A stretch of DNA of 64,000 bases from Rhinopomastus cyanomelas (Eukaryota > Chordata > Aves > Bucerotiformes > Rhinopomastidae): NCBI GenBank assembly GCA_013400115.1, contig VXBP01002567.1, positions 434,001 through 498,000 on the forward strand, written 5' to 3'. The stretch's first letter is position 1; each line of letters begins with the position of its first letter. The notes under the pieces were generated by a model. The model ran no database searches. It saw only the letters and a list, made by a program, of their open reading frames with translations, and had not been told where the DNA came from. Shown in pieces: positions 1-11,541 of this stretch. The position numbers were made by a program, and so were the translations under genes.

Positions 1-344
1 CCTGGAAAGATTATATCCAGCTTCTCTCCTTTGTAAGCACAACCCTTGGAATGGAAGTAAAATCACTGAACACTTAGAAGGGTTTCTTTTGTGGAGCTGA
101 ATCCTTTCCTTCTCCCATTCCTCCCTTGCAGATTCCCCAGGTATTCCAAAATATCACTAGCATAATCAGTGACTTTGTTTTATGAATTTGAAGACACTGG
201 GTATTTCTTATAGATCTCAGGAAAGAGTAGCTTGAGAGATACTGGGTCTGGGAACAAGTGAGACAACAGCACTAGACTTAACTATAGGATGCTGCTGATA
301 GACGAGGAGAAAGCCTGTTCTGGCCAGAGGAAGGAAGAAATGAC
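1..344. other. Unique sequence, nothing recognised
   Basis: Mixed-composition sequence before the first CR1 tail. No open frame, repeat or site stands out. Confidence 0.6.
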
Positions 345-486
345 AATCACAGAACACTAGAGATTGGAAAGGACCTCGGAAGATCTAGTCCAGTCCCCCC
401 CACCACAGCAGGATCCTGTAGATCAAGTTGCACACGGACATATCCAGGTGGGTTTTAAATGTCTGCAGAGAACGAGACTCTACAGG
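345..486 (-). mobile_element. CR1 LINE 3' fragment (group A)
   Basis: Read on the minus strand this is the last ~140 bp of a group A CR1: the end of ORF2, the GATCCTGCTG stretch and the terminal tail. It is 5'-truncated. Several substitutions (for example a CACCACAGCAGG variant) suggest moderate age. Confidence 0.9.
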
Positions 487-1096
487 TGATTCTGATGCTC
501 TTTTACAGAGCCATTGCTGGTGCTGTTAAATCTGTGGCTTAGGGTCTAGGGGATGTTCAACAGTCTATTGAAAGACTTTTCAGGGCATGAGCATCTCTGA
601 GAAATGCTGCAGTCTTTCCTTTCTGAATGGTCCTTCTGCTCTTCAGTGGAACAGCAATGCTAGAGCATCCTTTCTAGCCCTTTTCATCTGAGAAATCCAC
701 AATTTAAAATCTTACAGAGAAGAGAACGTGCAGCTTGTTGCTCGAAGACAACAGAAAGTTGAAGTTAGAATTAAAACCAGGACACACTGAGCTTTTCTTC
801 CTCTTCCAATTCCCACCTCCTTCCTAGGCAGAGGGAGAAAAGATAAACTCAGTTTGCGATTTTGCAATGCCTGTTTGTTCTAAGAAGTGCTGTTTGGACA
901 CTACAGTAGCAGGTAGCCTCTGATTATGAAGGAAAATGACAACAAATCACTTTTTGCTTTAGAACTTCATTATGTTTTTAATGCAGCTTTGTTTATTTGA
1001 CTGTCAGTGTTGGCTTTTTCGTGGATAATAGTTTCCTTATGCTGTAGTTTTATGTATCAGCTATTAATCTTGGTCACTTAATCTTACTTTGTGATG
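487..1096. other. Unique sequence, nothing recognised
   Basis: About 600 bp between two CR1 fragments. No exon-like frame, tandem repeat or motif could be supported. Confidence 0.6.
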
Positions 1097-1307
1097 ACTA
1101 CTTCCCAATCAGGGTGACAGAGCTCTGGAATGGGCTGCCCAGAGGAGTTGTGAAGTTTCTGTCTCTGGAGGAGTTTAAAACCTACCTGGATATGTTCCTG
1201 TGCGACTGGATCTAGGAGATCCTGCTGTGGCAGGGGGATTGGACCAGATGATATTTCAAGGTCTTTCCAGGTCCCTTCCAATCTCTAATGTTCTGTGATT
1301 CTGTGAT
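1097..1307 (+). mobile_element. CR1 LINE 3' fragment (group A)
   Basis: Starts inside ORF2 at the segment encoding VTELWNGLPRGV and runs through the conserved TAG stop (GGATCTAG) to the TTCTGTGATTCTGTGATG tail. 5'-truncated and non-coding as a gene. Confidence 0.92.
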
Positions 1308-2196
1308 GTAAGGTGAGTCTGGTGCTGGAAGAGGGAAGATAAGCCACTCGTTGCATCTTGAGGAATCCTCAGGAGCCAATAACAGATCTCCTTCCACACA
1401 TTAACATCATGGCTCGAGCTCTGATTTGAAAAGATTGTATCTTGTAGAACTGCCAGACCATGAACCTTGGCAAGCAAGAGCATCTACAAGATTCCAAAAT
1501 GACTTGAAGAATAAAATTGGCTAAATTAACTGCTGAACCTGCTTCCCCTTTGCTAACATCTTCCAGTAACGGCAGTAAACATAAATAAGACCATTCACTT
1601 TTGAGTCGAATATTAAATGCGATAAAGAGGCACTTTGCGCTACAGAAATGGTCTTGATAAATGGAATGGTGTGCTGGATGTGTTCAGAAATTCACTGCCC
1701 TTCGTTTCAACCCCGTGTTATGCAAACCATATTGCAAAGGAAGCCTGCTCCCAGTGGATGAGCCAACCATCTGATAGGGAGATCTTGGCTGGCTGCTCCT
1801 CGTGTGTCTTAAGGGGATGTAAGAAATGAGTATCTGTAATTTTTATTGCTGTCTGAAAATACCATCTTTTCTTGTGCCTTACAAAAGCTACTTGATCGAT
1901 TTTCTTCTTAAATCAGCTGTTATGGGGCCATTTCTTTTTGTGCAGACTGTTAAGCTTTTGTGTGTCTCTGAGTTTATCTTAATAATCACAAACCCAAAAG
2001 AACCCAATGACCCATAGCAGGAGACACTTTGTTCCTGTTAATGTCTTGCTCTGTGTACAATTTGGAAACGTCTCGGTCTGAGCGGAGCCGCGATTGAGAG
2101 TTGTGTAGGGTGGTCGGGGTGTGTGGAATTGGGCAGAAAGCTGGTGATACCTCCTCACTTCTGATGAGCTCAGCATTTCTCCTTTTGCTGTTTGTC
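1308..2196. other. Unique sequence, nothing recognised
   Basis: About 890 bp with two short chance reading frames (60-64 codons) that match nothing I recognise. Confidence 0.55.
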
Positions 2197-2436
2197 TTCA
2201 AGCTAGAAGAGGGGAGGTTCAGATTAGATCTGAGGAGTAAACTCCTCCCTGTGAGGGTGGTGAGACGCTGGAACGTGTTGCCCAGGGAGGTTATGCCTTC
2301 TCTGGAAGTGTTCAAGGCCACGTTGGATGGGGTTCTGGGCAACCTCCTCTGGTGAGAGATGTCCCTGCCTATCGTACCAGGGCGTTGGAACTGAATCTCT
2401 GATGTCCCTTCCAACCTAAACCATTCCATGCTTCTC
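2197..2436 (+). mobile_element. CR1 LINE 3' fragment (older group, TGTCCCTGCC type)
   Basis: Encodes a diverged ORF2 end (LEEGRFRLDLRSKLLPVRVV-like) followed by GTCCCTGCC, TTGGAACTGAATC and GTCCCTTCCAACC. The 3' region differs from group A, and the terminal ATTCTATGA-type repeat is eroded to CCATTCCATGCTTC. This implies an older, different CR1 subfamily. Confidence 0.85.
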
Positions 2437-2820
2437 TGCATTGATTTCCATGCAGCGTTAATGAATGTGAATTAGCACAGTGATGAAACAGATGCGTTGA
2501 TCTTATCATAGATTTGTTCCATTTTTACTGGGATTGTGTCAAAAGAGAGATTCTTTGGTAAAATTCCCTTTACTTTTGAAATTTTCTGTTTTCTAGGATA
2601 AAAGTATAATTTGCCTAAATGTATAGGTAATTATTAATTAATTAATAACCCGTTGTTACTAAGTATTAACTTAGTTACAACAATGTTTGTTTAGTGTTAC
2701 AAGTTTCCTCAAAGTCTGTGCCTGCCATAAGCCAATGGCAGGCTGGTTAGTAGTAGTTGTTCCTGCGTGTTCTTAGCACTCAGCATTTGTAGGAAGATGT
2801 GAGTGTGTGGAATAGCAACA
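2437..2820. other. AT-rich unique stretch with a hairpin
   Basis: Contains a TAATTA-rich run near 2628-2648 and an imperfect inverted repeat at 2652-2681. No gene. Confidence 0.5.
2652..2681. repeat. Imperfect inverted repeat (13-bp arms)
   Basis: The left arm GTTGTTACTAAGT (2652-2664) pairs with the right arm ending ACTTAGTTACAAC (to 2681), with one mismatch and a short A/T loop. No flanking duplication or longer terminal repeat shows it to be a transposon end. Confidence 0.6.
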
Positions 2821-2893
2821 TCACAGGATCACAGAACATTAGAGATTGGAAGGGACCTCGAGAGACCATCTAGTCCAATCCCCCTGCCAGCAA
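2821..2893 (-). mobile_element. CR1 LINE 3' tail only (group A)
   Basis: About 70 bp: tail, AGATTGGAAGGGACCTCGAG and CCAATCCCCCTGCC on the plus strand, which is the reverse complement of the group A terminus. One of several very short copies cut close to the same consensus position. Confidence 0.88.
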
Positions 2894-3702
2894 GTAACAT
2901 TTCAGTTTCCTATCATCCGTTTGAAATTGGTTTGAGGAACTGTGTTTGCTTATTGTCCTTGTAATCACTTCTTTCTGAGTTTACTACCCTCATTCCACAA
3001 GCCTGGGCAATCTACAGGTTTATAGGGGAAACGTTCAGGCTAGCAGAGTTTGGGCCTTTAGGCATCTTACATCATATTTTCTATGATTTTCTACCCTACG
3101 AGGGTCCGAGAGAGAAGGGGATGCAGCAAGTGGGAGTCCTGAAGAGCAGAACTGCAGCACAGGATGGCTCCACAGTGATTCTCCTTATTATCCAAGTGTA
3201 ATTTATCCAATTTGTCAATTCCATTAACCAGGTTCCATTAACTCTTCTTTTAATGTGTTTATATCCTGGAGCGAGTGACGGACGCATTGTTTGATATGAC
3301 AGCTTTCTTTGTGTGTAGCTACCTCTTTATTTCAATCCAGTGACTGACAAGAGATAGGAGAGGGTTTTTTTGATGTAGCATGGGGAATTATTTCCTGATT
3401 TGACATCCTAATTGATCAGGGATTTTCTATTGTGTTAAGGAATCTTCATCCTGAATTGCTTAGCAAAGCAGCGTTGGTGCAGTGCAAGGAGGATGAAAAT
3501 GAAGATGTCAGGATGAATCAAAACAGGAGAACTATAAGGATTCTGTCAATAATCTGTGCTGTGATTATTGCACATGGTTAATGATCTCTTTCCCCCTCCT
3601 ATTACTTACAGCCCTATGCTTCTGCAAAGTGGCTTCAGAGCTTCGTTTGAAAGATAGTGGCTTCTTTTTAATGATTTTCAAATAGTGTAGTTTGAAAAAT
3701 AT
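2894..3702. other. Unique sequence, nothing recognised
   Basis: About 800 bp of ordinary unique sequence with no repeat or exon signature I can support. Confidence 0.55.
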
Positions 3703-3976
3703 GAATGACAGAACATTAAGGATTGGAAGGGACCTCGAAAGATCATCCAGTCCAATCCCTCTGCCACAGCAGGATCATTTAGATCCAGTCACACAGGAAC
3801 ATGTCCAGGTGGGTTTTAAACCTCTCCAGTGAAGGAGACTCCACAACCCCCCTGGGCAGCCCCTGCCAGTGCTCTGTCACCCTCACTGGGAAGAAGTTCC
3901 TTCTCGTAGTGATGTGGAACCTCCTCTGTTCCAAGTCACACCCATTGCCCCATGTCCTATCACTAGATAAAGCCTG
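3703..3976 (-). mobile_element. CR1 LINE 3' fragment (group A)
   Basis: Reverse complement of the group A 3' region, from the ORF2 segment encoding the RRFH-type motif through the stop to the tail. The 5' truncation lies just inside the codons upstream of the 'DRTRG' motif. Confidence 0.92.
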
Positions 3977-4767
3977 TTAATGTAAGAAGTTGGCTCACTG
4001 CATATTTTGACTACAAAGGTAAAACTTGGGATATTCCCCTCTCTTCTCAATTTCAAATGGAAAGAGTTCAGGTGGTAACTGACAGAGTGAGTGCTGCCCA
4101 GATACTCTCCACTGTGCCAAGGGGGTGTGAGCCGATGGATGGTGCCGATTTCATACCGTTTGTTCCCATTTAGCCGAGTTCAAATGAGCACAAGTGATGG
4201 GTAAGCTTCAGGATCTGTGAGCTTACACTGTTGTTGCGTATTGGAACCTGGATAAAGCAGCTTCTAAGGGCTGATTGGACAATTACTTTCTTAGAGGCAG
4301 TTTGGTCTTGTATCTACCTTTCATTTTTTTTCCTCCAAGGAGTGAAAGTCTCTTTCACTTGTCTAGATTTATGTTTTAACTATATAGGAAATGGAAAATG
4401 AAGTGGTGAGAGGCTGAACATGCAAGTCTCCGTAGCTTATGATGGCACCAGAATCTAAGCCAGGCTTGCCTAGTTCCCACTCTTGTGTGTAGCTACTTGG
4501 AGCCCTTTTTTTCATGTGAGGCTTCTGTGTGTTTATTTCAGACATGCCTCATGGTTACGCCCTTTCATGGTTTTTTGAAATCAGTATTGGCTGAATGTGC
4601 TGCTAAAATAATAATGTATAGAGCTGCTTTTCAAAAGAAAGGTTTTGCTTTGATCCCCTCAATTTCATGGGGGGGAAAAAACACACCAACCCAAAATATC
4701 CCTCTGTGTTTTTCTACAGACTGAACAGTGCATTGCTGATGTTGGCAGTAGGAGACATAACATGGTG
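3977..4767. other. Unique sequence, nothing recognised
   Basis: Moderately AT-rich unique sequence. A 79-codon plus-strand frame at 4485-4724 has no recognisable domain. Confidence 0.5.
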
Positions 4768-5275
4768 TGATGGGCATTGCAGCTCAGGTTAGTCAGGCAG
4801 GACCTGTCTGCCTTAAACCCATGCTGCCCTGGCCTGATTACCTGGCTGTCCTGTATGTGCTGTGTGAAGGCACTCAAGGTGACCTGCTCCCACGTCAGAC
4901 TGATGGGTCTGTAGTTCCCAGGATCCTCTTTCTGACCCTTCTTGTAGGAAGGCATCACATGTACCAATCCCTAGTCTACTGGGACCTCCGTGGTTAGTGG
5001 GGAGTGTTGGTAACTGATATAGAGAGTGGCTGTGTGAGCACTTCTGCCAGCTTCCTCAGCACCCTTGGGTGGATCCCATCCAGCCCCACTGACTTGTGCC
5101 CATCTGAGTGGCACCAATAGGTCACTGATCATTTCTTCTTGGATTATGTGGCCTGCATTCTGCTCCCCATCCCTGCGTTCCAGCCCAGGGGGCTAAGTGC
5201 TCGTGGAGTAACTGGCATTGCTGGTGAAGACTGAGGCTAGTTAGCAGCTCAGCACGTTTCCCCCTGCATCCAGTA
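4768..5275 (-). mobile_element. CR1-type LINE ORF2 remnant: linker and start of reverse transcriptase
   Basis: The minus strand, read with frame shifts, passes from an ASVFT-like linker (near 5230-5250) through a DGIHP-like motif (near 5070) to KKGQKEDPGNYRPISLT (about 4885-4935) and HGF...RSCLTNL (near 4790-4830). That order is typical of the entry into a CR1/LINE reverse transcriptase domain. It is disrupted by stops and shifts. This is the only internal RT piece in the window; all other copies come from the 3' end. Confidence 0.8.
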
Positions 5276-6286
5276 TATGCAAATTAATATTAGGTGTGAA
5301 AGTACAACCATGGGATAGGTTAGAGGTCTTCTGGAAAGAGATTTGAAGAGTCTTGTTTGCTAGACCTTCCCAAATTCAGTCAGGTGATTTCAGAGCCTTA
5401 ATAGGACAGAACCTCATTGGAAGCAGCTTTTTCTGCAAATACCAAGTTAAACAGAGTTTAAGGTGTGATGTGGTGGTCAGTCATGAAAAAGAGACTCCTG
5501 CGGAACCTGATGTGGGATCTTCCCAGGGTATGAACAGCCACCAAGGGGTTAATCATCCCCCACTGCATATGAAATTACAACAAGCCCTTGGCAGCTTTCC
5601 CCATTCTTTATATAACACTTCCAAGCGCTGAAGCTTGTATCCTCCTAGTAATGCTTTTAATTTGTGCTCTGTTGGGGAGAGGCCAAGATTTAATCGAAAT
5701 CATTAGAATGTCTTTGCTTGAAGTAGCTGAGGGCTTGTAGTGAACTGGAGGAGGTTACTTCAGAATAATTAAAAGAAATACATAAGGTCGTCATTGGTGT
5801 CTGAGCTATTCCAGACACCAGGTTCAAGGGGAAAAGGTTGAGTTTAATGACAACTCCTCTTAAGTAGGATGCTTGCATGGCCACATAGTTTTAATAATTA
5901 AACTTAGTCTTCCTTCTCTTCCCACACACCTACCCGAGTGGACTTTGCTTCCAGCTTTATCTCAGTCCAGTAAAGATGGCCTTGAACCAAAGCCCGGGAG
6001 CCAGATTTCTTCAGAGATTTGGGGGCTCCACCGCCTGGATCCAAATCCACATGTTGCAGTTTATCTTCTCTTTCTGAAATGGGATGGGTTTCAGCGTGTC
6101 TGTGAGCAGGGACATGTGTTTGCTGGGAATGCGGTCATGTGTGTGAACAAATGTGTGTGTTTGTTTACAGCCTCCACTGAGGTCTGGTCCTAGATTTTGA
6201 CTCCGTTTAAACGGGGCTGTCAGACTGCTGCTGGTGCTTTCAGTGTGATATCGATGTCTGCATATGGATTTTGATCCTTTAGGGGT
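5276..6286. other. Unique sequence with a small hairpin
   Basis: About 1 kb with no recognised gene. It includes a perfect 9-bp inverted repeat at 5795-5820. Frames of 92 and 106 codons (5353-5631, 5873-6193) resemble no family I know and have no splice or start context. Confidence 0.5.
5795..5820. repeat. Perfect 9-bp inverted repeat, 8-nt loop
   Basis: TGGTGTCTG (5795-5803) and CAGACACCA (5812-5820) are exact reverse complements around the loop AGCTATTC. No function is implied. Confidence 0.7.
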
Positions 6287-6905
6287 CTGACAGGCAATGC
6301 CAACGGCATCCTGGGGTAGATCAGACGCGGGGTGGCTAGCAGATCAAGAGAGGTTCTCCTCCTCCTCTACTCTGCCCTGGTGAGGCCACATCTGGAATAT
6401 TGTGTCCAGTTCTGGGCACCTCAGTTCCAGAAGGACACAGAGCTGCTGGAGACAGTCCAGTGCAGAGCAACGAAGATGATGAAGGAAGTGGAGCATCCCC
6501 CTGCTGAGGAAAGGCTGAGGGAGCTGGGGCTCTTGAGCTTGGAGAAATGGAGACTGAGGGGTGACCACATTCGTGTTGATAAATATGTGAAGGGTGGGTG
6601 TCAGGAGGATGGAGCCAGGCTCTGCTCAGTGGCATCTAGTGACAGGACAAAGGGCAATGGGTGTTAGCTGGAATAGAGGAGGTTCCAGATCAATGTGAGA
6701 AGGACCTTCTTCCCAGTGAGGGTGACAGAGCACTGGAACGGGCTGCCCCATAGGTGTTGTGGAGTCTCCTTCTCTGGAGATGTTTAAAACCCACCTGGAC
6801 ATGTTCCTGTGTGACTGGATCTAAATGATCCTGCTGTGGCAGGGGGATTGGACTGGATGACCTTTTGAGGTCCCTTCCAATCCCTGATGCTCTGTGACTC
6901 TGTGT
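6287..6905 (+). mobile_element. CR1 LINE 3' fragment, ~620 bp (group A)
   Basis: Starts at the segment resembling NGILGWIR and continues through LVRPHLEYCVQFWAPQF, the KMMKEVEHPPAEERLRELG motif, the YVKGGCQEDGARLCS motif and the tail. The frame is open for 111 codons (6332-6667) until a TGTTAG stop replaces the usual TGTGAG. One of the longer, better-preserved copies. Confidence 0.95.
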
Positions 6906-8120
6906 GCTGTGCTCTGGGGGTGTGTGCACAGGACCGCTGAGGTAAATCGGAGGCACAGCACACACGTTAATTGATCCCTGTAAATTAGAACACACGCTCG
7001 CTTGCTTGTTGTTGGTTGTATATTAAACAAAAAGACACTCAAAGAAAAGCTAAAACACATGAATTTGGCATCTCTTGCCCTACATCCGTCCCCAAGTTGT
7101 AGACACAGCGATGGAGCACGCTGTCAAGTGATGAATTTGTGTGAGAAACCGTCTCTCTGGAGCGACTTTTTCTGCCTGCATTAGAACACAGCCCCTTACA
7201 GCAGGGTGGGTTCAGATAATGAACTAATAGCCAATGTTAAAGATTTAGGGAATTGGCTGTGAACTTTTGACCCTGAGAATATAAGGAGGTTTGCTTTTCA
7301 GGAGAATTAGTCTGGCTGGGCTAATGGGTGCCAATAAGGGCTGTGAGCAGTGTGTCAGGGACCAAACCTTTTAATTAACCACCGAGTGAAAAGTAGTTTG
7401 GGAAATGCAATAAGTCAGATTCAGGTCAGATCAAGCAGAATAATATGTGGGCAACGATGAAATTAACATACGAGGAAATGCAAGCTGAAAATCTCCAAAC
7501 TTCCCTTATTAGACTGATAGAAAATGGGATTTGCTTCGATTTGCTTCAAGAGAACATCGAGCTTCCTTCTAGCCACTCGTTCTAGCATGGGTTAGACTGT
7601 CCTGGCTTAACATCATCTGCAGACAAGAAAGATTAAACTGGAGACATACCAAGGTCCAGCTTTCAAAAGTGCTGTGACCTGTAGGATGGGATGGCTCAGA
7701 AGCACTGGTTGTGCTGCAGTGGTTTTGTGTAGGGCTGTGATGCCCACAGAGTTACAACAAATATTAGTTTGCTGTTGTTCCTACTGTTTCTAATCTTTCT
7801 TGGCTCTGAGCTGTGAACTGTCAGTTTTTCTGCCTCCCCTGTTACCTGTTGCTCTGACAGCAGTGTTACAGCTTTTCAGGGGATGGTTTGTCTATTTGTC
7901 CCATGCTTGTACCTTCCCTGTCACAGCTGTGTGGGGGTTTGTGAGGTGAATAACCTAGAGGTTAACACAACATGGAGAATCACAGTCACTACTGTCCTGT
8001 AGCTGTAAGGATCTCCATTTTCATTAAAGCTTATTAATCAAATTAGTAAGATCAGGACTGAATGTAGAGAGTTTAGAAGGTGAACCAGTGCCCATCAGTG
8101 TATCATCAGAAATGCTGAAA
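6906..8120. other. Unique sequence, 1.2 kb
   Basis: No gene. The 7200-7500 part is repeat-free and AT-rich and could be conserved non-coding DNA, but no alignment is available to show this. Confidence 0.45.
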
Positions 8121-8266
8121 TCATAGAATCACAGAATAATTTAGGTTGGAAAAGACCCTTGGGATCATAAAGTCCAACCATCAACCCTACAAGTCCACCC
8201 CTAAACCAGATCTCCCAACACTACATCCAAGCATCTTTTAAACTCATCCAGGGATGGTGATTCAAC
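8121..8266 (-). mobile_element. CR1 LINE 3' fragment (older group, TTGGAAAAGACC type)
   Basis: The plus strand shows TCATAGAATCACAGAAT, then GGTTGGAAAAGACC, AAGTCCAACCATCAACCCT and CATCCAGGGATGGTGA, the reverse complement of an older CR1 3' end. It fades out at 8266. Confidence 0.85.
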
Positions 8267-9012
8267 TAAATGATTAGTTTAGTTCATACCTAACAGGATT
8301 TTAATCCTGCTCTGATTGTTCTCTATTCACAGCATAAAGTATGATTTTCCAAAAGGCCCATTGCCTTCAAGTTTGCTCCAGAGGGCTTTGAAATAAATGG
8401 GAAAACTCCAGCTGAGTTTAGTGGCCTTTGAATCAATCGGTTGGAGTCTTTCCCATCAACACTAACATTTAAATCTGCTTTGAAATCTTTGATTGTGGGT
8501 CCCTAATTTCCTAAGGATCATTATCAGCAACGACAGCGAGGTGTCTGATCTGCCAGATAACTCACTCAAACCTCTCCTCGTGTCTCAGATGTTACCAACT
8601 ACTGCAGTCATTTCCTTAATTGCAAAGTGCACTAACTTCAGCGTCGCACACGATGCAGAGCACTGAGGGATTCCATAAAAGCAGAAATGACTTCCCAGAG
8701 CCAACTGCATCTTCTCCTGGCTTTCTGAGGGGCTCGAGCGGTGCAGTGTTCAGCTAGGATAATATTTTCATCCTTGGTAATTGTTGCAGAGTGCACTTCT
8801 TGCCAAAAATCAAAGGGATAAATTGCATTCACTGACTTCAGCCGAGTCCTGCTGTTGACTCTGGTGCATGTTTAGTTGTTCAGTCTGGATGTTGTTGGGC
8901 TGGAACAGTCTCAAACCCCATTGTGGTCCCAAGCAGTAAAAAAAATTATTAGAAAATCATTTTTTCTGTAATTGAAGACCCTTCTCTATACAGGAGTGAA
9001 ACAAGATTTATA
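8267..9012. other. Unique sequence; 8460-8840 is a possible conserved non-coding element
   Basis: The 8460-8840 segment is repeat-free and carries several CpG dinucleotides (for example GCGTCGCACACGA near 8641), which are usually lost from neutral bird DNA. No coding signal; a 64-codon minus frame is not recognised. Confidence 0.4.
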
Positions 9013-9130
9013 ACCTCGCATGGATGTGTTCCTCTGCAACTTGGTCTAGTTGATCCTGCTCTGGCAGGGGGATTGAACTACATGATCTTGCAAGGTCCCT
9101 TCCAATCCCTCATGTTCTGAGATTCTGTGG
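9013..9130 (+). mobile_element. CR1 LINE 3' fragment, short (group A)
   Basis: Begins at GGATGTGTTCCT (the segment encoding the end of ORF2), passes the TAG stop in CTTGGTCTAG and ends in the group A tail. Confidence 0.9.
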
Positions 9131-9395
9131 TTCACTGGCTGTGTAGCGATGGCGCTTGAACTCGTCAGGGTTTTCATTGGGTAGCTCTGGCACTGGGCTG
9201 CTTTTCCATTTCTACCTGCTGTGGGTCATTGAGCCCTGAGGAGCAAAGGTCTACAGGGTGTCCTAGGTGGAGCACATCAGGCCATGTTTACAAACCACGG
9301 GTGGAAGGAAAGGCATTCTGTGGGCAAGAAGCAAATCAGTAGAAAGGAATTTCAAATGTGTTGGGGTTTTTTATGGTTCTTCTGAATGCTCTGAT

Positions 9396-9791
9396 TGGAA
9401 AGGCTGAGGGAGGAGGATCTCTTTAGTTTGGAGAAATGGAGATTGAGGAGTGACCTTATTAATGTTTATAAATATGTGAAGAGTGGGTGTCAGGAGGATG
9501 GAGCCAGGCTCTGCTCACTGGCATCTAGTGATAAGACAAGGGGCAGTGGGTGTGAGCTGGAACAGAGGAGGTTCCACGTGAATATGAGAAGGTACTTAAT
9601 GGTGAGGGTGACAGAGACCTGGAAGGGGCTGCCCAGGGGATTCTTGGAGTCTCCTTCTCTGGAGACGTTTAAAACCCACCTGGACATGTTCCTGTGCAAC
9701 TGGATCTAGGTGATCCTGCTGTGCCAGGGTGATTGGAGTGGATGATCTTTTCGAGGTCCCTTCCAATCCCTAATGTTCTGAGATTCTGTGA
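9396..9791 (+). mobile_element. CR1 LINE 3' fragment, ~400 bp (group A)
   Basis: The ORF2 end is open for 104 codons (9395-9709), from ERLREEDLFSLEKW through YVKSGCQEDGARLCS to DMFLCNWI and its native stop. An intact end of the frame suggests relatively recent insertion. Confidence 0.95.
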
Positions 9792-10798
9792 AATGGCAAA
9801 GATTGACTCATGGACACATTCTTTTGGCATCTGACTGCTGATGCCAACACTGATAAAATTCTGTATCCCAGAGCCCCCTGGGCACTTTGCATTCTGCTCC
9901 CAGAGCAAAGGGTCCCAAAGGTCACATCCTGTCTCTGCTCAAGACGATGAGAACTTTGCCATTGATTTCAGAAGGGTCACAATTTCATTTCAGCTCTTTT
10001 ACAATCTTGTAGCCTAATTTGCTTTCGTTGAAAATTGAGCAAATGTCCTGGATTGCACTGTGGTTAAATGGTAGCAGGAAAGGAAAGCATGGAAAATTGG
10101 AAAGCTGATAAGAAAATCAGACTTTGCTATGATTGTAGTCCCTTCCCTCTTCCTGGTTTCTCTTGTTGTGCTGAGAAAATACATCACTACTCTCCTTGAA
10201 GCTCAAAATGAGTAGAAGAGGGAATCATGATGTAAATATCCAGCAATAGTTAAAAGTGAATTTACCCAAAGTTCAATGAATATAAAAATGATTAATTTAG
10301 ATGTAATGTAATTAACTCAGAATTACACAAGCAATAACTAAGTAATTACACCTTTAATAATGCATTAAACTTGTCAGGAATACTTAGTCATTCAACTAGA
10401 ATTTAACAAGATAGCCTATAGCAAGTTACAGTAATTAGATATCACTACTGAAAACATTGACAGTTCCTAATTGATACCTTTTATTATCAAGTTTAAATGC
10501 CAAACATTTCTTTAGAGTGGATTAAGGAATAATATTAGCTGTGTTTAAGACCACCCTGCCTACTCTTTAGAAATTGCTCACAGGTATAAAAAAGCACCCT
10601 AAAAAAGAAAGGTACACCAGCTACACTCATCAGTCACAATGATTTGGTTCAAATTTTCACTCCTGAGATTTTAAACTGCAACCTAAGACAGCAGAGCTCC
10701 CTGAGAGGTCATAGAATCACAGAAAAAAACTGCAGACCTGTTTCATCACTCTGCTACTTCCCATTCATTAACACTGTGTGGAGATCAATGTGTGGAGT
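9792..10798. other. AT-rich unique stretch; possible conserved non-coding element
   Basis: 10200-10560 is strongly AT-rich with many TAATTA/ATTAA words of the kind homeodomain factors bind, and no repeat. A short CR1-like word (TCATAGAATCACAGAAA) sits at 10710-10726 without the rest of a tail. Confidence 0.45.
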
Positions 10799-11541
10799 CA
10801 TGGAATGGCTCGGGTTGGGTTGGGAGGGACCTCAGAGACCAACTAGTCACAACCCCCTGTCATGAGCAGCAACACCTCTTACCAGAGCAGGATGCCCAGA
10901 GACCCATCTAACCTGACTTTGAACAGTTCCAGGGATGGAGCAGCCACAACCTCCCTGGACAACCTGTTTCAGTGCCTCAGCACCCTTACATGGAGGAATT
11001 TCTTCCTGGGATCTCATCTAAATCTCCCCTCTATTAGCTTGAAACTATCTCTCCTGGAACCAGAGTCCCTTGTAAAAAGTCCCTCTCCAGCTTTCCTGTA
11101 GCCCCTCCAAGGCACTTGAAAGCTACTGTAAGGTTCTCCCTGGAGCCTTGTCTTCTCCAGGCTGAACAGCCCCAATTCTTTCAGCCTGTCCTCAGCAGAG
11201 ATGCTCCAGCCCTCTGATCATCTCCAGCAGTTTTCCATGTTATTCTTGTACTGGAACTTGACTGTTCTTCTGGTACTCCAGAACTGAATGCAGGACTCCA
11301 GGTGAGGTCTCAGAAGAGCAGGGCAGGGGGGAGGATCACCTCTGTTGACCTGCTGGTGACACTTCTTTTGAGCCAGACCAGGATACACTTGGCCCTCTGG
11401 GCTGCCCTCACACACTCATATTGAGCTTCTCATCCGCCAGCATGCCCAAGTCCTTCTCCTCAGGACTGTTCTCAATCCTTCAACCTCCCAGCATGGATTT
11501 GTGCTTGGGTTCACCCCAACCCTGATGTAGGACCCTGCTGT
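10799..11541 (-). mobile_element. CR1 LINE fragment, ~740 bp (older group)
   Basis: The plus strand reads from an eroded tail (TGGAATGGCTCGGGTTGGG) through CAGGATGCCCAGAGACCCAT, CTCCAGGCTGAACAGCCCC and CATGCCCAAGTCCTTCTCCT to about 11541. This is an extended reverse-complement 3' portion of an older CR1 ORF2 with many substitutions and no open frame. Confidence 0.88.

Noticed and set aside
10710..10726. CR1-tail-like word TCATAGAATCACAGAAA
   Set aside because: The expected following CR1 3' sequence is absent, so it may be a relic or chance; too short to call.
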